This document shows, in pieces, positions 49,081 to 57,455 of a DNA stretch of 64,000 nt; position 1 is the first letter of the stretch; each line of letters begins with the position of its first letter. Where the stretch lies: assembly GCF_005871205.1 (NCBI RefSeq), contig NZ_SWKM01000013.1:372001-436000 (forward strand), given 5' to 3'. The notes under the pieces were generated by a model that searched no databases, was not told the origin of the DNA, and saw only the letters and a program-made list of their open reading frames with translations. A program made the translations under genes and the position numbers. The DNA is from Marinobacter alexandrii (GTDB lineage Bacteria; Pseudomonadota; Gammaproteobacteria; Pseudomonadales; Oleiphilaceae).

Positions 49081-49769
49081 TACTGATTCTCCACGCCCAG
49101 TTCTTTCAGGGCGTTTCGGGCTGCCTGCTGCTCGGCTACACGGCGGCTGTTGCCGGTGCCGGTCGTCTTTCGATCCAGTGACGGCAGCGCGCAGGTTACA
49201 TGGAAGGTCTGGTTGTGGGCTTCGCCATCAACCGAAATAACGTCATACTGCGGCAACGGAAACTGGCGAGACTGGAGGTATTCCTGCAGACGGGTCTTGG
49301 GATCCTTCTGGGTATCCTGCAGATCCAGGTTCTTGAGCCGTTGCTCGAACCACTGCAAAACCTTCTCACGGCAGGTGTGGAAATCACTGTCGAGATAGAT
49401 GGCACCAATGATCGACTCCACCGCATCGGCCAGGATTGACTCCCGCCGGAACCCGCCACTCTTGAGCTCCCCGGATCCCAGACGCAGATAGCTGCCCAAC
49501 TCGAACTCGCGACCGATCTCGGCCAGGGTCACACCTTTAACCATGCGCGCCCGCAAACGGCTCAATTGCCCTTCCCGGGCCTTTTCGAAGTGCAGGAACA
49601 GATACTCTGCGATCACCATGTTAACGATGGAATCGCCCAGAAACTCCAGGCGCTCGTTATTCTGGTTGCCAAAACTGCGATGGGTAAGCGCCAGCAACAG
49701 CCGCTCTGGCGACTCAAACTGATAGCCTATGCGGCGTTGTAACTGATCCAGATCCGGTTGCGAAGTCAC
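49080..49769 (-). CDS. rnc: Ribonuclease III
   Basis: 229 residues: endonuclease domain with [10 protein letters not shown] (about 38-47), the acidic D-A-V-E-S-I-I-G-A (about 114-122) carrying the metal-binding residues, and a double-stranded-RNA-binding domain (about 155-225). It processes rRNA precursors. The start is GTG, overlapping the DUF4845 stop as GTGA, so translation is coupled. Confidence 0.97.
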   Translation of the reverse strand: MTSQPDLDQLQRRIGYQFESPERLLLALTHRSFGNQNNERLEFLGDSIVNMVIAEYLFLHFEKAREGQLSRLRARMVKGVTLAEIGREFELGSYLRLGSGELKSGGFRRESILADAVESIIGAIYLDSDFHTCREKVLQWFEQRLKNLDLQDTQKDPKTRLQEYLQSRQFPLPQYDVISVDGEAHNQTFHVTCALPSLDRKTTGTGNSRRVAEQQAARNALKELGVENQ

Positions 49770-50155
49770 TGGCCCTTCATCTCGTATTCATGCTTGAAGT
49801 GAACGATAGTATCGACGTTACTGAACAGATTGTTGCGGACCTCGTAATCCACCATGATCAGAACCGTGTCCCCGTCTTTCTCAACGGCGATGTTCTTGGC
49901 GTCAAATCCGCGAACGTTGTTAACGCTCAGGCGCTTGTTGATCAGAGTGCGTACCTGAGCCGGCCCCATGGTGGACAGGCCATCGGTGCCGTCGAGGCTT
50001 TCCAGCGCCTCCTGGATGGTGATGTCATCCAGATAGATCGGGCCAAGCTTGATGGCCAGGGTTAACAGGCCACCGAAGAACAGCACCATCACCATCATTG
50101 TTAAAGCCGAAGCACCAGTTTGCCGGGTCATGGCGGAGAGACTATTTTTCTTCAT
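49766..50155 (-). CDS. DUF4845 membrane-anchored small protein
   Basis: 129 residues with one hydrophobic helix (about 17-38: [16 protein letters not shown]) near a basic N-terminus, then a soluble alpha/beta domain expected in the periplasm. This is the DUF4845 family, found between lepB and rnc in many gammaproteobacteria. Function unknown; its position suggests a link to signal-peptidase or membrane work. The helix has a pseudopilin-like look (R-Q-T-G-A-S-A-L), but no clear prepilin peptidase site. Confidence 0.88.
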   Translation of the reverse strand: MKKNSLSAMTRQTGASALTMMVMVLFFGGLLTLAIKLGPIYLDDITIQEALESLDGTDGLSTMGPAQVRTLINKRLSVNNVRGFDAKNIAVEKDGDTVLIMVDYEVRNNLFSNVDTIVHFKHEYEMKGQ

Positions 50156-50182
50156 TATGACTGCACTCCAGATTTGTCGGAA

Positions 50183-50995
50183 TTACTCAATACCGCCCAC
50201 ACGGTCAAAGGATGGCAAACTGGTAAGCGATTTCCAGTGCATCCAGATGCCAAATGCCTTGCCCACCACCAGCTCATCGGGAACCATGCCCCAGTAGCGG
50301 CTGTCGTTGCTGTTGTCGCGATTGTCGCCCATGACGAAATAGTGATCCTCTGGCACCACCCATTCGCCCTCACCACTGGCGCCGGGCCGACCCATGGTCA
50401 GGAAAATATCGTGCTCGACATCACCGAGACTTTCGCGGCGCAACTCCACTGGCGGAAGACGAGCGACAAACTTACTCTCAACCTGTTCACCGTTAATGAA
50501 CAACTGCTTGTTGCGATAGCGAATAGTGTCGCCCGGCATGCCGACGACTCGCTTGATGTAGTTGGTCGCGCCATCCTTGGGGTAACGGAACACCATGACG
50601 TCACCGCGCTGAGGATCCCCAACCTCCAGCACCTCGGTACCGGCTACCGGCAGCCGAAGCCCATAGGCGTATTTGTTGACCAGGATAAAGTCACCCACCT
50701 CGAGCGTCGGCAACATTGAGCCTGACGGAATCTGGAACGGCTCAATCAGAAAGGAACGCAGCACCAACACGATTGCCAGAACCGGGAAGAACGACCGGCT
50801 AAGGTCGACCAGGTAAGGCTCTTTCGGCTCATCAACCTCGTCGACATTGCCGACCTGAGCATCAGGGGACGCTGGCTGGCCATTGGCCCGAGCCGCTTCC
50901 AGCCTGCGCTCACGCAAAAACAGTTTGTCCGCCAGCCAGATCAGACCTGTTGCGAAGGTCAGAACCACCAGAACCAGGGGAAAATCGATATCCAT
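50183..50995 (-). CDS. lepB: Signal peptidase I
   Basis: A 270-residue inner-membrane serine protease that cleaves exported preproteins. TM helices at about 6-25 and 65-82 flank a cytoplasmic acidic loop; the catalytic Ser93 lies in P-S-G-S-M-L-P-T and the general-base Lys148 in Y-I-K-R-V-V-G. The later G-D-N-R-D-N-S-x-D-S-R motif is present. It lies 11 bases after lepA. Confidence 0.97.
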   Translation of the reverse strand: MDIDFPLVLVVLTFATGLIWLADKLFLRERRLEAARANGQPASPDAQVGNVDEVDEPKEPYLVDLSRSFFPVLAIVLVLRSFLIEPFQIPSGSMLPTLEVGDFILVNKYAYGLRLPVAGTEVLEVGDPQRGDVMVFRYPKDGATNYIKRVVGMPGDTIRYRNKQLFINGEQVESKFVARLPPVELRRESLGDVEHDIFLTMGRPGASGEGEWVVPEDHYFVMGDNRDNSNDSRYWGMVPDELVVGKAFGIWMHWKSLTSLPSFDRVGGIE

Positions 50996-51006
50996 CCAGG
51001 CGCCTT

Positions 51007-52809
51007 CTATTTATCCACTTGCAATACGGCCAGAAACGCTTCCTGAGGCACCTCGACATTACCCAGCTGCTTCATTCGTTTCTTACCCTCTTTCTGCTTC
51101 TGAAGCAGCTTCTTCTTACGGCTTACGTCGCCGCCGTAACACTTGGCCGTCACGTTCTTCCGCAAGGCCTTCACGGTCACCCGCGCCACCACCTGGGTGC
51201 CAATGGCAGCCTGGATGGCGATATCGAACATTTGTCTGGGAATCAGTTCCTTCATCTTGTCGATCAACTGACGCCCCTTGTAGTGCGCCTGTTCCTTGTG
51301 AACGATCAGCGCCAGTGCGTCGACCCGCTCACTGTTGATCAACACGTCCAGACGAACAAGGTTGGCCGGCTGGAAGCGGACGAAATGGTAGTCCAGGGAT
51401 GCAAAGCCGCGACTCGCTGATTTGATGCGATCGAAGAAATCCATCACCACTTCCGCCATGGGCAGCTCATAGGTCAGTTGCACCTGGGTCGACATGAAGT
51501 GCATGTTCTTCTGCACACCACGCTTCTCTTCGCACAGGGCGATCACATTACCCAGGTGTTCCTGGGGCACCAGAATGCTGGCCTCTACGATCGGTTCACG
51601 CATTTCCTCAATGGAGCCAATATCCGGAAGCCTGGACGGGTTGTCCACCGAGAACGTCTCATTCTGCTTGGTGACCACCTCGTAGATTACCGTGGGAGCC
51701 GTGGTGATCAGGTCGATGTCGTATTCCCGCTCAAGCCGCTCCTGAATGATCTCCATGTGCAGCATGCCGAGGAAACCACAGCGAAACCCGAAACCAAGTG
51801 CATCGGAATTCTCCGGCTCGAAGAACAGCGAGGCATCGTTCAGGGTCAGTTTTTCCAAGGCATCCCGGAAATCGTCGTAATCGTCGGAGCTGACCGGGAA
51901 CAGACCGGCGTAGACCTGCGGTTTGACCTTCTTGAACCCGGGCAGCATCGGAGTCTGCTCGGAAAACTTCTGGTGCACGATGGTGTCACCCACCGGAGCG
52001 CCGTTGATGTCCTTGATCCCTGCCACCACGAAGCCAACATCGCCAGCCTCGAGCACATCGGTGTCTTTCGGCTTGGGATTGAAGATGCCCACCTTATCCG
52101 CGTTCCAGGATTTGCCGGTGGACTTGATAACGATCTTGTCCCCCTTGCGCATGGTGCCCTCGGTGACCCGTACCAGCGACACCACGCCCAGATAGTTGTC
52201 GAACCAGGAATCGATGATCAGCGCCTGCAATGGCGCGCCCCGGTCGCCCTTGGGCGGCGGGACGCGCTTGATCAGGTCTTCCAGCACGTCCTCGACGCCG
52301 ATACCGCTCTTGGCGCTGCAGCGAACCGCGTCCGACGCCTCGATACCAATGATGTCCTCAATTTCAGCCGCCACCCGCTCGGGCTCGGCCTGGGGCAAGT
52401 CCATCTTGTTCAGAACCGGAACCACTTCCAAGCCTTGCTCGATGGCGGTATAGCAGTTGGCCACCGATTGCGCCTCAACACCCTGGCCGGCGTCGACCAC
52501 CAGCAAGGCACCCTCACAGGCGTACAGGGAGCGGGAGACCTCGTAGGAGAAATCGACGTGCCCGGGGGTATCGATGAAGTTCAGTTTGTATTCGTGACCG
52601 TCCTTCGCCGTGTAGTTGAGCGTGACGCTCTGGGCCTTAATGGTAATCCCGCGCTCCCGCTCCAGGTCCATGGAATCCAGGACCTGCTCGGCCATTTCGC
52701 GGTCAGTCAGGCCACCGCAGATCTGGATAAAACGATCCGCTAGGGTGGATTTACCATGGTCAATGTGGGCAATGATGGAGAAGTTACGGATTCGGCTCAG
52801 TTCAGTCAC
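51007..52809 (-). CDS. lepA: Elongation factor 4 (LepA)
   Basis: A 600-residue ribosomal GTPase. G1 [11 protein letters not shown]3 D-T-P-G-H, G4 N-K-M-D, and the LepA-specific C-terminal domain with basic [11 protein letters not shown] are present; it helps stalled or paused ribosomes. The GTG at 52809 gives the usual [10 protein letters not shown] start; a TTG two codons earlier (52815) is possible. It is first in the lepA-lepB-DUF4845-rnc-era-recO-pdxJ run. Confidence 0.96.
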   Translation of the reverse strand: MTELSRIRNFSIIAHIDHGKSTLADRFIQICGGLTDREMAEQVLDSMDLERERGITIKAQSVTLNYTAKDGHEYKLNFIDTPGHVDFSYEVSRSLYACEGALLVVDAGQGVEAQSVANCYTAIEQGLEVVPVLNKMDLPQAEPERVAAEIEDIIGIEASDAVRCSAKSGIGVEDVLEDLIKRVPPPKGDRGAPLQALIIDSWFDNYLGVVSLVRVTEGTMRKGDKIVIKSTGKSWNADKVGIFNPKPKDTDVLEAGDVGFVVAGIKDINGAPVGDTIVHQKFSEQTPMLPGFKKVKPQVYAGLFPVSSDDYDDFRDALEKLTLNDASLFFEPENSDALGFGFRCGFLGMLHMEIIQERLEREYDIDLITTAPTVIYEVVTKQNETFSVDNPSRLPDIGSIEEMREPIVEASILVPQEHLGNVIALCEEKRGVQKNMHFMSTQVQLTYELPMAEVVMDFFDRIKSASRGFASLDYHFVRFQPANLVRLDVLINSERVDALALIVHKEQAHYKGRQLIDKMKELIPRQMFDIAIQAAIGTQVVARVTVKALRKNVTAKCYGGDVSRKKKLLQKQKEGKKRMKQLGNVEVPQEAFLAVLQVDK

Positions 52810-52912
52810 AGACAATAAATACTCGTATAGACGAAGGATTGAGCCCGGAAGGGCCGGTGCCGGGATCCGGGAACGCCGTGATTTTACCGGTTACCGGCCG
52901 CCATTGCCATGA

Positions 52913-53047
52913 TCAGGACATCAGCGGCTTCTCGTACTGGCTAATCAGGAAGCCGATCAGGGCATCTTCATCCAACGACTCCCCCCGAGCCCGAGAATCA
53001 GCCCGGTCTCTGCGGCCTCCCACTTGCCTCTTGACGCGGGAAGTCAT
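52913..53047 (-). CDS. Possible 44-residue small protein
   Basis: An ATG one base after the stop of the 53049-53738 gene (TGATATG) opens a short frame: a basic start (R-V-K-R-Q-V-G-G-R-R-D-R-A) then an amphipathic end (E-D-A-L-I-G-F-L-I-S-Q-Y). The tight spacing suggests reinitiation, but there is no ribosome-binding site and no family I recognise. The remaining 103 bases up to lepA hold its promoter and no gene. Confidence 0.3.
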   Translation of the reverse strand: MTSRVKRQVGGRRDRADSRARGESLDEDALIGFLISQYEKPLMS

Positions 53048-53048
53048 A

Positions 53049-53738
53049 TCAACGCAGAAATTCACGGAAAGCATCATCAAGACTGCCCTCGTAACCCTGC
53101 AAGACGTCGCCAACGTCCGCAGCCAGGATATCGAGCAGCACAAAACTGTTAACCCCGGCATCTTCCTCCTGGGCTGCCCGCAAACGCTCACTCATACCCC
53201 TGTTCAATATCCGGAGATCTTCATAACTCGCCCGAAGACCGTCCATATTCCAATCCGCCGACCAACCATGCTGATCCCGGAGATATTGACCCACAAGGTA
53301 CATTCCGAGAGCCCGGACGAGTGTTTCGTCGGCGGTACTCAGTGGCAAATGGTGGCGCGCCATCGGCCGCAGGATAGCGGTTACCGGGCAGCCGGAAAAC
53401 GGGCCAATCAGCCCCATCAGCGATCCCATGGCCCTCTGTAAGGTAGTTTCGGCCCGAATTTCACGCGCCGGGGTAACCACCGTCAATTGAATCACTTCAT
53501 GGGATGGACGGTGACTGGTGGCCCGTGCCGGCTCAATCAATGCCAGGGCATACGGACAGTATGTGACGCCCGTGTCGGCAAGCGGGCAATGACTGCATTG
53601 ATGGTACTCAAGCCGAGCCCACTCAACCGCCTTTGGCGAGTAATTCATGTCAACAGCTTCGCTGTCCAGGCTGAGCCGATACTCCCAACGAGCCCCATCC
53701 CTAAAAGAAAAATAGTAATCGACACTGGCAGCAGACAT
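53049..53738 (-). CDS. Uncharacterised protein divergent from the signalling operon (DUF6901-like)
   Basis: 229 residues, no signal peptide or membrane helix. The N-terminal part (Y-Y-F-S-F-R-D-G, residues about 6-13) looks beta-rich, followed by a cysteine set C-S-H-C-P-L near 46-51 and C-P-Y-A near 60-63, possibly metal-binding, and a helical C-terminus (N-R-G-M-S-E-R-L-R-A-A-Q-E-E-D-A). It resembles what I recall as DUF6901, with low certainty. The ATG at 53738 has GAGGT 8 bases before; an upstream in-frame ATG (53756) has none. It is divergent from, and 276 bases away from, the kinase-GTPase-ATPase operon and may share regulation with it. Confidence 0.7.
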   Translation of the reverse strand: MSAASVDYYFSFRDGARWEYRLSLDSEAVDMNYSPKAVEWARLEYHQCSHCPLADTGVTYCPYALALIEPARATSHRPSHEVIQLTVVTPAREIRAETTLQRAMGSLMGLIGPFSGCPVTAILRPMARHHLPLSTADETLVRALGMYLVGQYLRDQHGWSADWNMDGLRASYEDLRILNRGMSERLRAAQEEDAGVNSFVLLDILAADVGDVLQGYEGSLDDAFREFLR

Positions 53739-53885
53739 CGCCGGAACCTCAGTCATGGATGAAAAGACCATCAAATCAGCATAGACAGAATCCCAATACG
53801 GCTTTGCAATAGCAAGTCGAAGGCTTGCTAAGGTTCGGTCGCACAATCACAACGTAACCATTTATTACAGATACGAAAATTAACA

Positions 53886-53925
53886 TTGACAGCTGACTAG
53901 AGCCTCTATAATTGACGCAGGTCAA
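53886..53925 (+). promoter_or_regulatory. Putative promoter of the signalling operon with an FNR/Anr-like palindrome
   Basis: TTGACA (53886-53891) and TATAAT (53907-53912) match the sigma-70 hexamers perfectly, though the 15-base spacer is short. TTGAC-GCAG-GTCAA (53912-53925) follows directly, a symmetric variant of the FNR/Anr box TTGAT-N4-ATCAA. Lying over the start point it would repress if bound. The first gene starts at 54015. Confidence 0.5.
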
Positions 53926-54014
53926 ATTTCTAAACAAACAGATACAAAGATGCTTTAAAGAAGCCCCCAATCGAGCCGTTGACCAAAGCATTACTGTCGA
54001 GCAAGGAAAGCACC

Positions 54015-54866
54015 ATGCCCCAGAGCAACGAAGCAAAGTCTGATCAGGAACTGCTGAATGACCGACTTGAGCAGGCCAACAGGCAACTTCTGCAATCGGA
54101 AAAGCTGGCGGCTATCGGACAGTTGGCGGCAGGGGTTGCCCACGAAATCAACAATCCCGTGGGTTACGTTTATTCGAACCTGCAAAGCCTGGAAAATTAT
54201 CTGACCGATCTGTTCCGGCTGACCGACGCTGTGGACTCGGCGGAATCCCTGGACAACCTCAAGGCCATCAAGCAAAACATCGATTATGACTTTGTCCGGA
54301 GTGACCTTAAGGATTTGCTGGCTGAATCTCGGGAAGGCATCGAGCGGGTAAAAACCATCATCTCCGCCATGAAGGATTTTTCTCACATTGAAGAAGATGA
54401 ATTCAAACCTGCGGACCTTCAGCGAGGCATTGAAACAACGCTCAACGTTGTCAATAACGAACTCAAGTACAAAGCTGATATTGTGAAGGAGTTTGGGGAC
54501 CTACCCGAAATTGAGTGCATCATCTCCCAAGTCAACCAGGTAGTCATGAACCTGCTGGTGAATGCAGCGCATGCGATTGATGACTTCGGGACAATCAGCA
54601 TTCGCACTCGACAGGAAACCGACTCCGTGGTGATTGAGGTGGAAGATACCGGCAGCGGGATTTCCCGGGAAAATATCAACCGTATCTTTGAGCCATTTTA
54701 CACCACCAAGCCCATCGGCAAAGGTACCGGACTGGGCCTGTCGCTCTCGTTCAATATTATCGAAAAACACGGCGGCCAGATTGAGGTGGAAAGCACACCA
54801 GGAATAGGTACCTGCTTCCGGATCACGCTTCCGGTCAGACAGCCTCCACCAAACGGCACTGAATAA
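54015..54866 (+). CDS. Soluble histidine kinase, first gene of the GTPase/ATPase operon
   Basis: 283 residues with no membrane helix or sensor domain: a short coiled coil (about 10-35), HisKA with phospho-acceptor His43 in A-A-G-V-A-H-E-I-N-N-P-V-G, then HATPase with N-box N-L-L-V-N-A-A-H-A-I (about 176-185), D-T-G-S-G-I-S and G-T-G-L-G-L-S. The ATG at 54015 is preferred over an upstream TTG (53979) because AAGGAAAG lies at the right distance. The E-I-N-N-P motif group is typical of NtrB/ZraS-like kinases. With no input domain it may be controlled by partner proteins. Its stop is two bases before the next ATG. Confidence 0.9.
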   Translation: MPQSNEAKSDQELLNDRLEQANRQLLQSEKLAAIGQLAAGVAHEINNPVGYVYSNLQSLENYLTDLFRLTDAVDSAESLDNLKAIKQNIDYDFVRSDLKDLLAESREGIERVKTIISAMKDFSHIEEDEFKPADLQRGIETTLNVVNNELKYKADIVKEFGDLPEIECIISQVNQVVMNLLVNAAHAIDDFGTISIRTRQETDSVVIEVEDTGSGISRENINRIFEPFYTTKPIGKGTGLGLSLSFNIIEKHGGQIEVESTPGIGTCFRITLPVRQPPPNGTE

Positions 54867-54868
54867 CC

Positions 54869-56242
54869 ATGAGCGATAAATTTCCCTCGTCAGAGCCGGT
54901 GGCTGAATCTCCATTACCCAGTGCAAAGCTGCTACTGGTCGACGATGAGGACAATATTCTGCGCAGTTTGCAGCGAGTGCTGCGCAAAGAACCTTACGAG
55001 TTGACCACTGCCACCTCCGGAGATCAGGCTATAGGGTTGATGGAGGAACAAGGCTTCGATCTCGTGATTTCCGATGCCCGCATGCCTGGCATGGATGGCC
55101 CAACCCTGCTGGCGACCATCAAGAAAAAGGACCCCTCGTGCATCCGTATCCTGCTGACCGGTTATGCCGATATCGATTCAACGGTCAAAGCGATTAACGA
55201 CGGGCAGATCTATCGCTACATCAGCAAACCCTGGAACGACGATGAACTGCGCCTGATCATCCGACAGGCACTGGCCTTTAAACAGTCAGAACGCCGGCGA
55301 CTTGCCCTTGAGAAACTGACCCGCAAGCAGAACCAGGAACTACAAGAGCTGAACTCCACGCTGGAACAAAAGGTCCGCGCACGCACTGAAGAACTCCGAG
55401 AAACCGCTGACATGCTGGACCTGGCCTATCAGGAACTCCGTAAGAACTATGTGACGACGACCGAGGTGTTCTCGTCCCTGATCGACAAGCGCCTGCCTGC
55501 CAACCGCCAGCCGAACGCCAAGGTTATAACGCTGGTCAGGGCCTTCGCCGCCTACCACAAACTGGACGAGGAAATGACCCAGAACCTGGCCATGGCGGCC
55601 GCCCTCTACAATCTGGGCAAACTCAGTTGGCCAGACGAGCTAATCACTGCCCCTTCGGATTTGCTTAGCAGGGACCAGAAGCTGGAATACTTAAAGTACC
55701 CGGTCGTTGGCGAGCAGTTGCTCATGGCCCTTGAGCCCCTTAGGGACGCCGCAAAGATCATCCGACACCATCAGGAAAAATGGAACGGCTACGGTATCCC
55801 TGATCGGCTGGAAGGCAAAGACATTCCTCTTGGAGCCCGTATTCTAAGACTGGCGGTTGATTTCATTGAACTCCAGTTTGGCCTGATTCTTGAGCGGCGT
55901 GTACCAAGGGATAACGCCATCAAGTTGATCAAGCGCTACCGGGACCGGTTGTACGACCCGGACATCGCCGACCAATTTTTGGAAATGGTAATCGAAATCG
56001 CTCCGGATGTTGACCATGAAAACCCCGATATTTTGGTACTCGACACCCTCCGCTTAAAACCGGGCATGGTAATGGCCCGCAACCTGTATGCAACGTCTGG
56101 CATGCTACTGCTGAATGAGGGCAAGGTGCTCTCCTCACTCCTGATCGACAAGCTAGCCGCATTCGAAAAAGGCGAACCGGATGGGCATCGCTACACCTTG
56201 TATGTACATCGCCCTGAAGAAGAAACGGAGACACCGACATGA
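54869..56242 (+). CDS. Receiver fused to a degenerate HD-GYP domain
   Basis: 457 residues: receiver (18-135) with Asp69 in I-S-D-A-R-M-P-G and a K-P-W-N-D motif at 120-124, a coiled coil (about 138-195), and an HD-GYP-type domain (about 200-400). The metal-binding H-D of H-D-[IL]-G-K is Y-N here (247-248, A-L-Y-N-L-G-K), the H-H-E motif reads H-Q-E, and the G-Y-P signature is G-I-P (309-311, N-G-Y-G-I-P). It therefore probably lacks c-di-GMP phosphodiesterase activity and may bind ligand or partners only. The C-terminus (M-A-R-N-L-Y, L-L-L-N-E-G) keeps the usual HD-GYP tail. It overlaps the next gene by 4 bases (ATGA). Confidence 0.88.
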   Translation: MSDKFPSSEPVAESPLPSAKLLLVDDEDNILRSLQRVLRKEPYELTTATSGDQAIGLMEEQGFDLVISDARMPGMDGPTLLATIKKKDPSCIRILLTGYADIDSTVKAINDGQIYRYISKPWNDDELRLIIRQALAFKQSERRRLALEKLTRKQNQELQELNSTLEQKVRARTEELRETADMLDLAYQELRKNYVTTTEVFSSLIDKRLPANRQPNAKVITLVRAFAAYHKLDEEMTQNLAMAAALYNLGKLSWPDELITAPSDLLSRDQKLEYLKYPVVGEQLLMALEPLRDAAKIIRHHQEKWNGYGIPDRLEGKDIPLGARILRLAVDFIELQFGLILERRVPRDNAIKLIKRYRDRLYDPDIADQFLEMVIEIAPDVDHENPDILVLDTLRLKPGMVMARNLYATSGMLLLNEGKVLSSLLIDKLAAFEKGEPDGHRYTLYVHRPEEETETPT

Positions 56243-56766
56243 TCAAGATCCAATTGGTGGATGACGAAGCCAATATCCTGAGCGCGCTTCGGCGACTGCT
56301 GAAGCCCCAAGGATGGGAGGTGCATACCTACAATAACGTGGAAGCTGCGCTTGGTGGTCTGCTTGAGCATAACTACGCCGTCATTGTCTCGGATTACCAG
56401 ATGCCTACTGCCGACGGCGTAACTTATCTGCAGTTTGCCAAGCAGCGCCAGCCGGACGCCATGCGTCTGGTTCTGAGTGCCCACGGTGACCGCAACTCCA
56501 TGATAAAGGCCATTAACCAGGCCGAGGTTTACCGATTCCTGTCCAAGCCTTGGGACGACTACGAAGTGGTCACCGCGATCAAATCTGCGATCGACGTGTA
56601 TCAGTTGAAGGTGGAGAACCAGCGGCTACGGAACCAGGTAGATACCCAGAAAGCAATGCTACGGGCCCGGGAACAGGAGTTACTGAGACTCGAGTCCGAA
56701 AATCCTGGCATCACCCGGGTCCAGAGGGATGCCGACGGATCGGTCCTCATCAGCGACAACGACTGA
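56239..56766 (+). CDS. Single-domain receiver with C-terminal helix
   Basis: 175 residues: a receiver (1-120) with D8-D9-E10, acceptor Asp52 in V-S-D-Y-Q-M-P and K-P-W-D-D at 103-107, followed by a charged helix (about 122-155: K-V-E-N-Q-R-L-R-N-Q-V) and a short tail. No output domain, so it probably acts as a phosphate relay or binds a partner. Its K-P-W pattern matches the receivers of the proteins on either side. It is translationally coupled to the preceding gene and ends 14 bases before the GTPase start. Confidence 0.88.
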   Translation: MIKIQLVDDEANILSALRRLLKPQGWEVHTYNNVEAALGGLLEHNYAVIVSDYQMPTADGVTYLQFAKQRQPDAMRLVLSAHGDRNSMIKAINQAEVYRFLSKPWDDYEVVTAIKSAIDVYQLKVENQRLRNQVDTQKAMLRAREQELLRLESENPGITRVQRDADGSVLISDND

Positions 56767-56780
56767 ATAAGCGAACGCCA

Positions 56781-57455
56781 ATGCCTGATTATCAAGCACA
56801 CGACAACAAGCTGACGCTGAAAGTGGTGTTTTATGGCCCCGCTCTCAGCGGCAAAACGACCAATCTCATGCAGCTCCACTCGCTGCTAAATCCGGAGCGC
56901 AAAGGCGAGTTGATGGTGCTTGAAACCCGGGATGACCGCACTTTGTTCTTCGACATGCTGCCCATTGGGCTGCGGGGTACATCCGGGTTGGACCTGCGGC
57001 TGAAGCTATACACCGTTCCCGGGCAGGTTCAGCATGACAGTACCCGCAAAGCGGTACTATCGAGGGCCGATGGCATTGTTTTTGTCGCCGACTCTCAGCC
57101 GTCGCAACAAGACAACAACGCCATGGCATTCGGAAACCTTGAGGAGAACCTTGAAAAAGTCGGGCTCGATATCGATACATTGCCCATGGTGGTGCAGTTC
57201 AACAAGCGTGACCTCCCTGGCGTTGTGGAGGAACTCGAGCTTCAACAGCGTTGGACCTCTACCCCCTGGGCACCGCTGATGATGGCTTCCGCTCTTCAGG
57301 GCAATGGCGTGATCGAGAGTTTCAGAGCATTGCTTGACCGTCTGTACATCGCAATCAGCGACGAGTTCGCCCTGGAACATCGCCATGGCATCTTCCGGCA
57401 CACTTTTATTGATGGCTTGAGCGCCTGCCATGAGGCTGATCGTGCGAAACTTTGA
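56781..57455 (+). CDS. MglA-family Ras-like small GTPase
   Basis: 224 residues. It has the P-loop G-P-A-L-S-G-K-T (19-26), E-T-R-D-D-R-T-L-F-F-D (48-58) with threonine 54 in switch I, T-V-P-G-Q (78-82) in place of the Ras D-x-x-G, N-K-R-D (141-144) and S-A-L-Q-G-N (170-175). These are the marks of the MglA family, which in Myxococcus sets front-rear polarity of type IV pilus and gliding machines. Motif residues needed for GTP binding are intact. The family's GAP, MglB (Roadblock fold), is not encoded in the window. The C-terminal 30 residues extend beyond MglA. The next gene starts 25 bases inside it. Confidence 0.92.
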   Translation: MPDYQAHDNKLTLKVVFYGPALSGKTTNLMQLHSLLNPERKGELMVLETRDDRTLFFDMLPIGLRGTSGLDLRLKLYTVPGQVQHDSTRKAVLSRADGIVFVADSQPSQQDNNAMAFGNLEENLEKVGLDIDTLPMVVQFNKRDLPGVVEELELQQRWTSTPWAPLMMASALQGNGVIESFRALLDRLYIAISDEFALEHRHGIFRHTFIDGLSACHEADRAKL

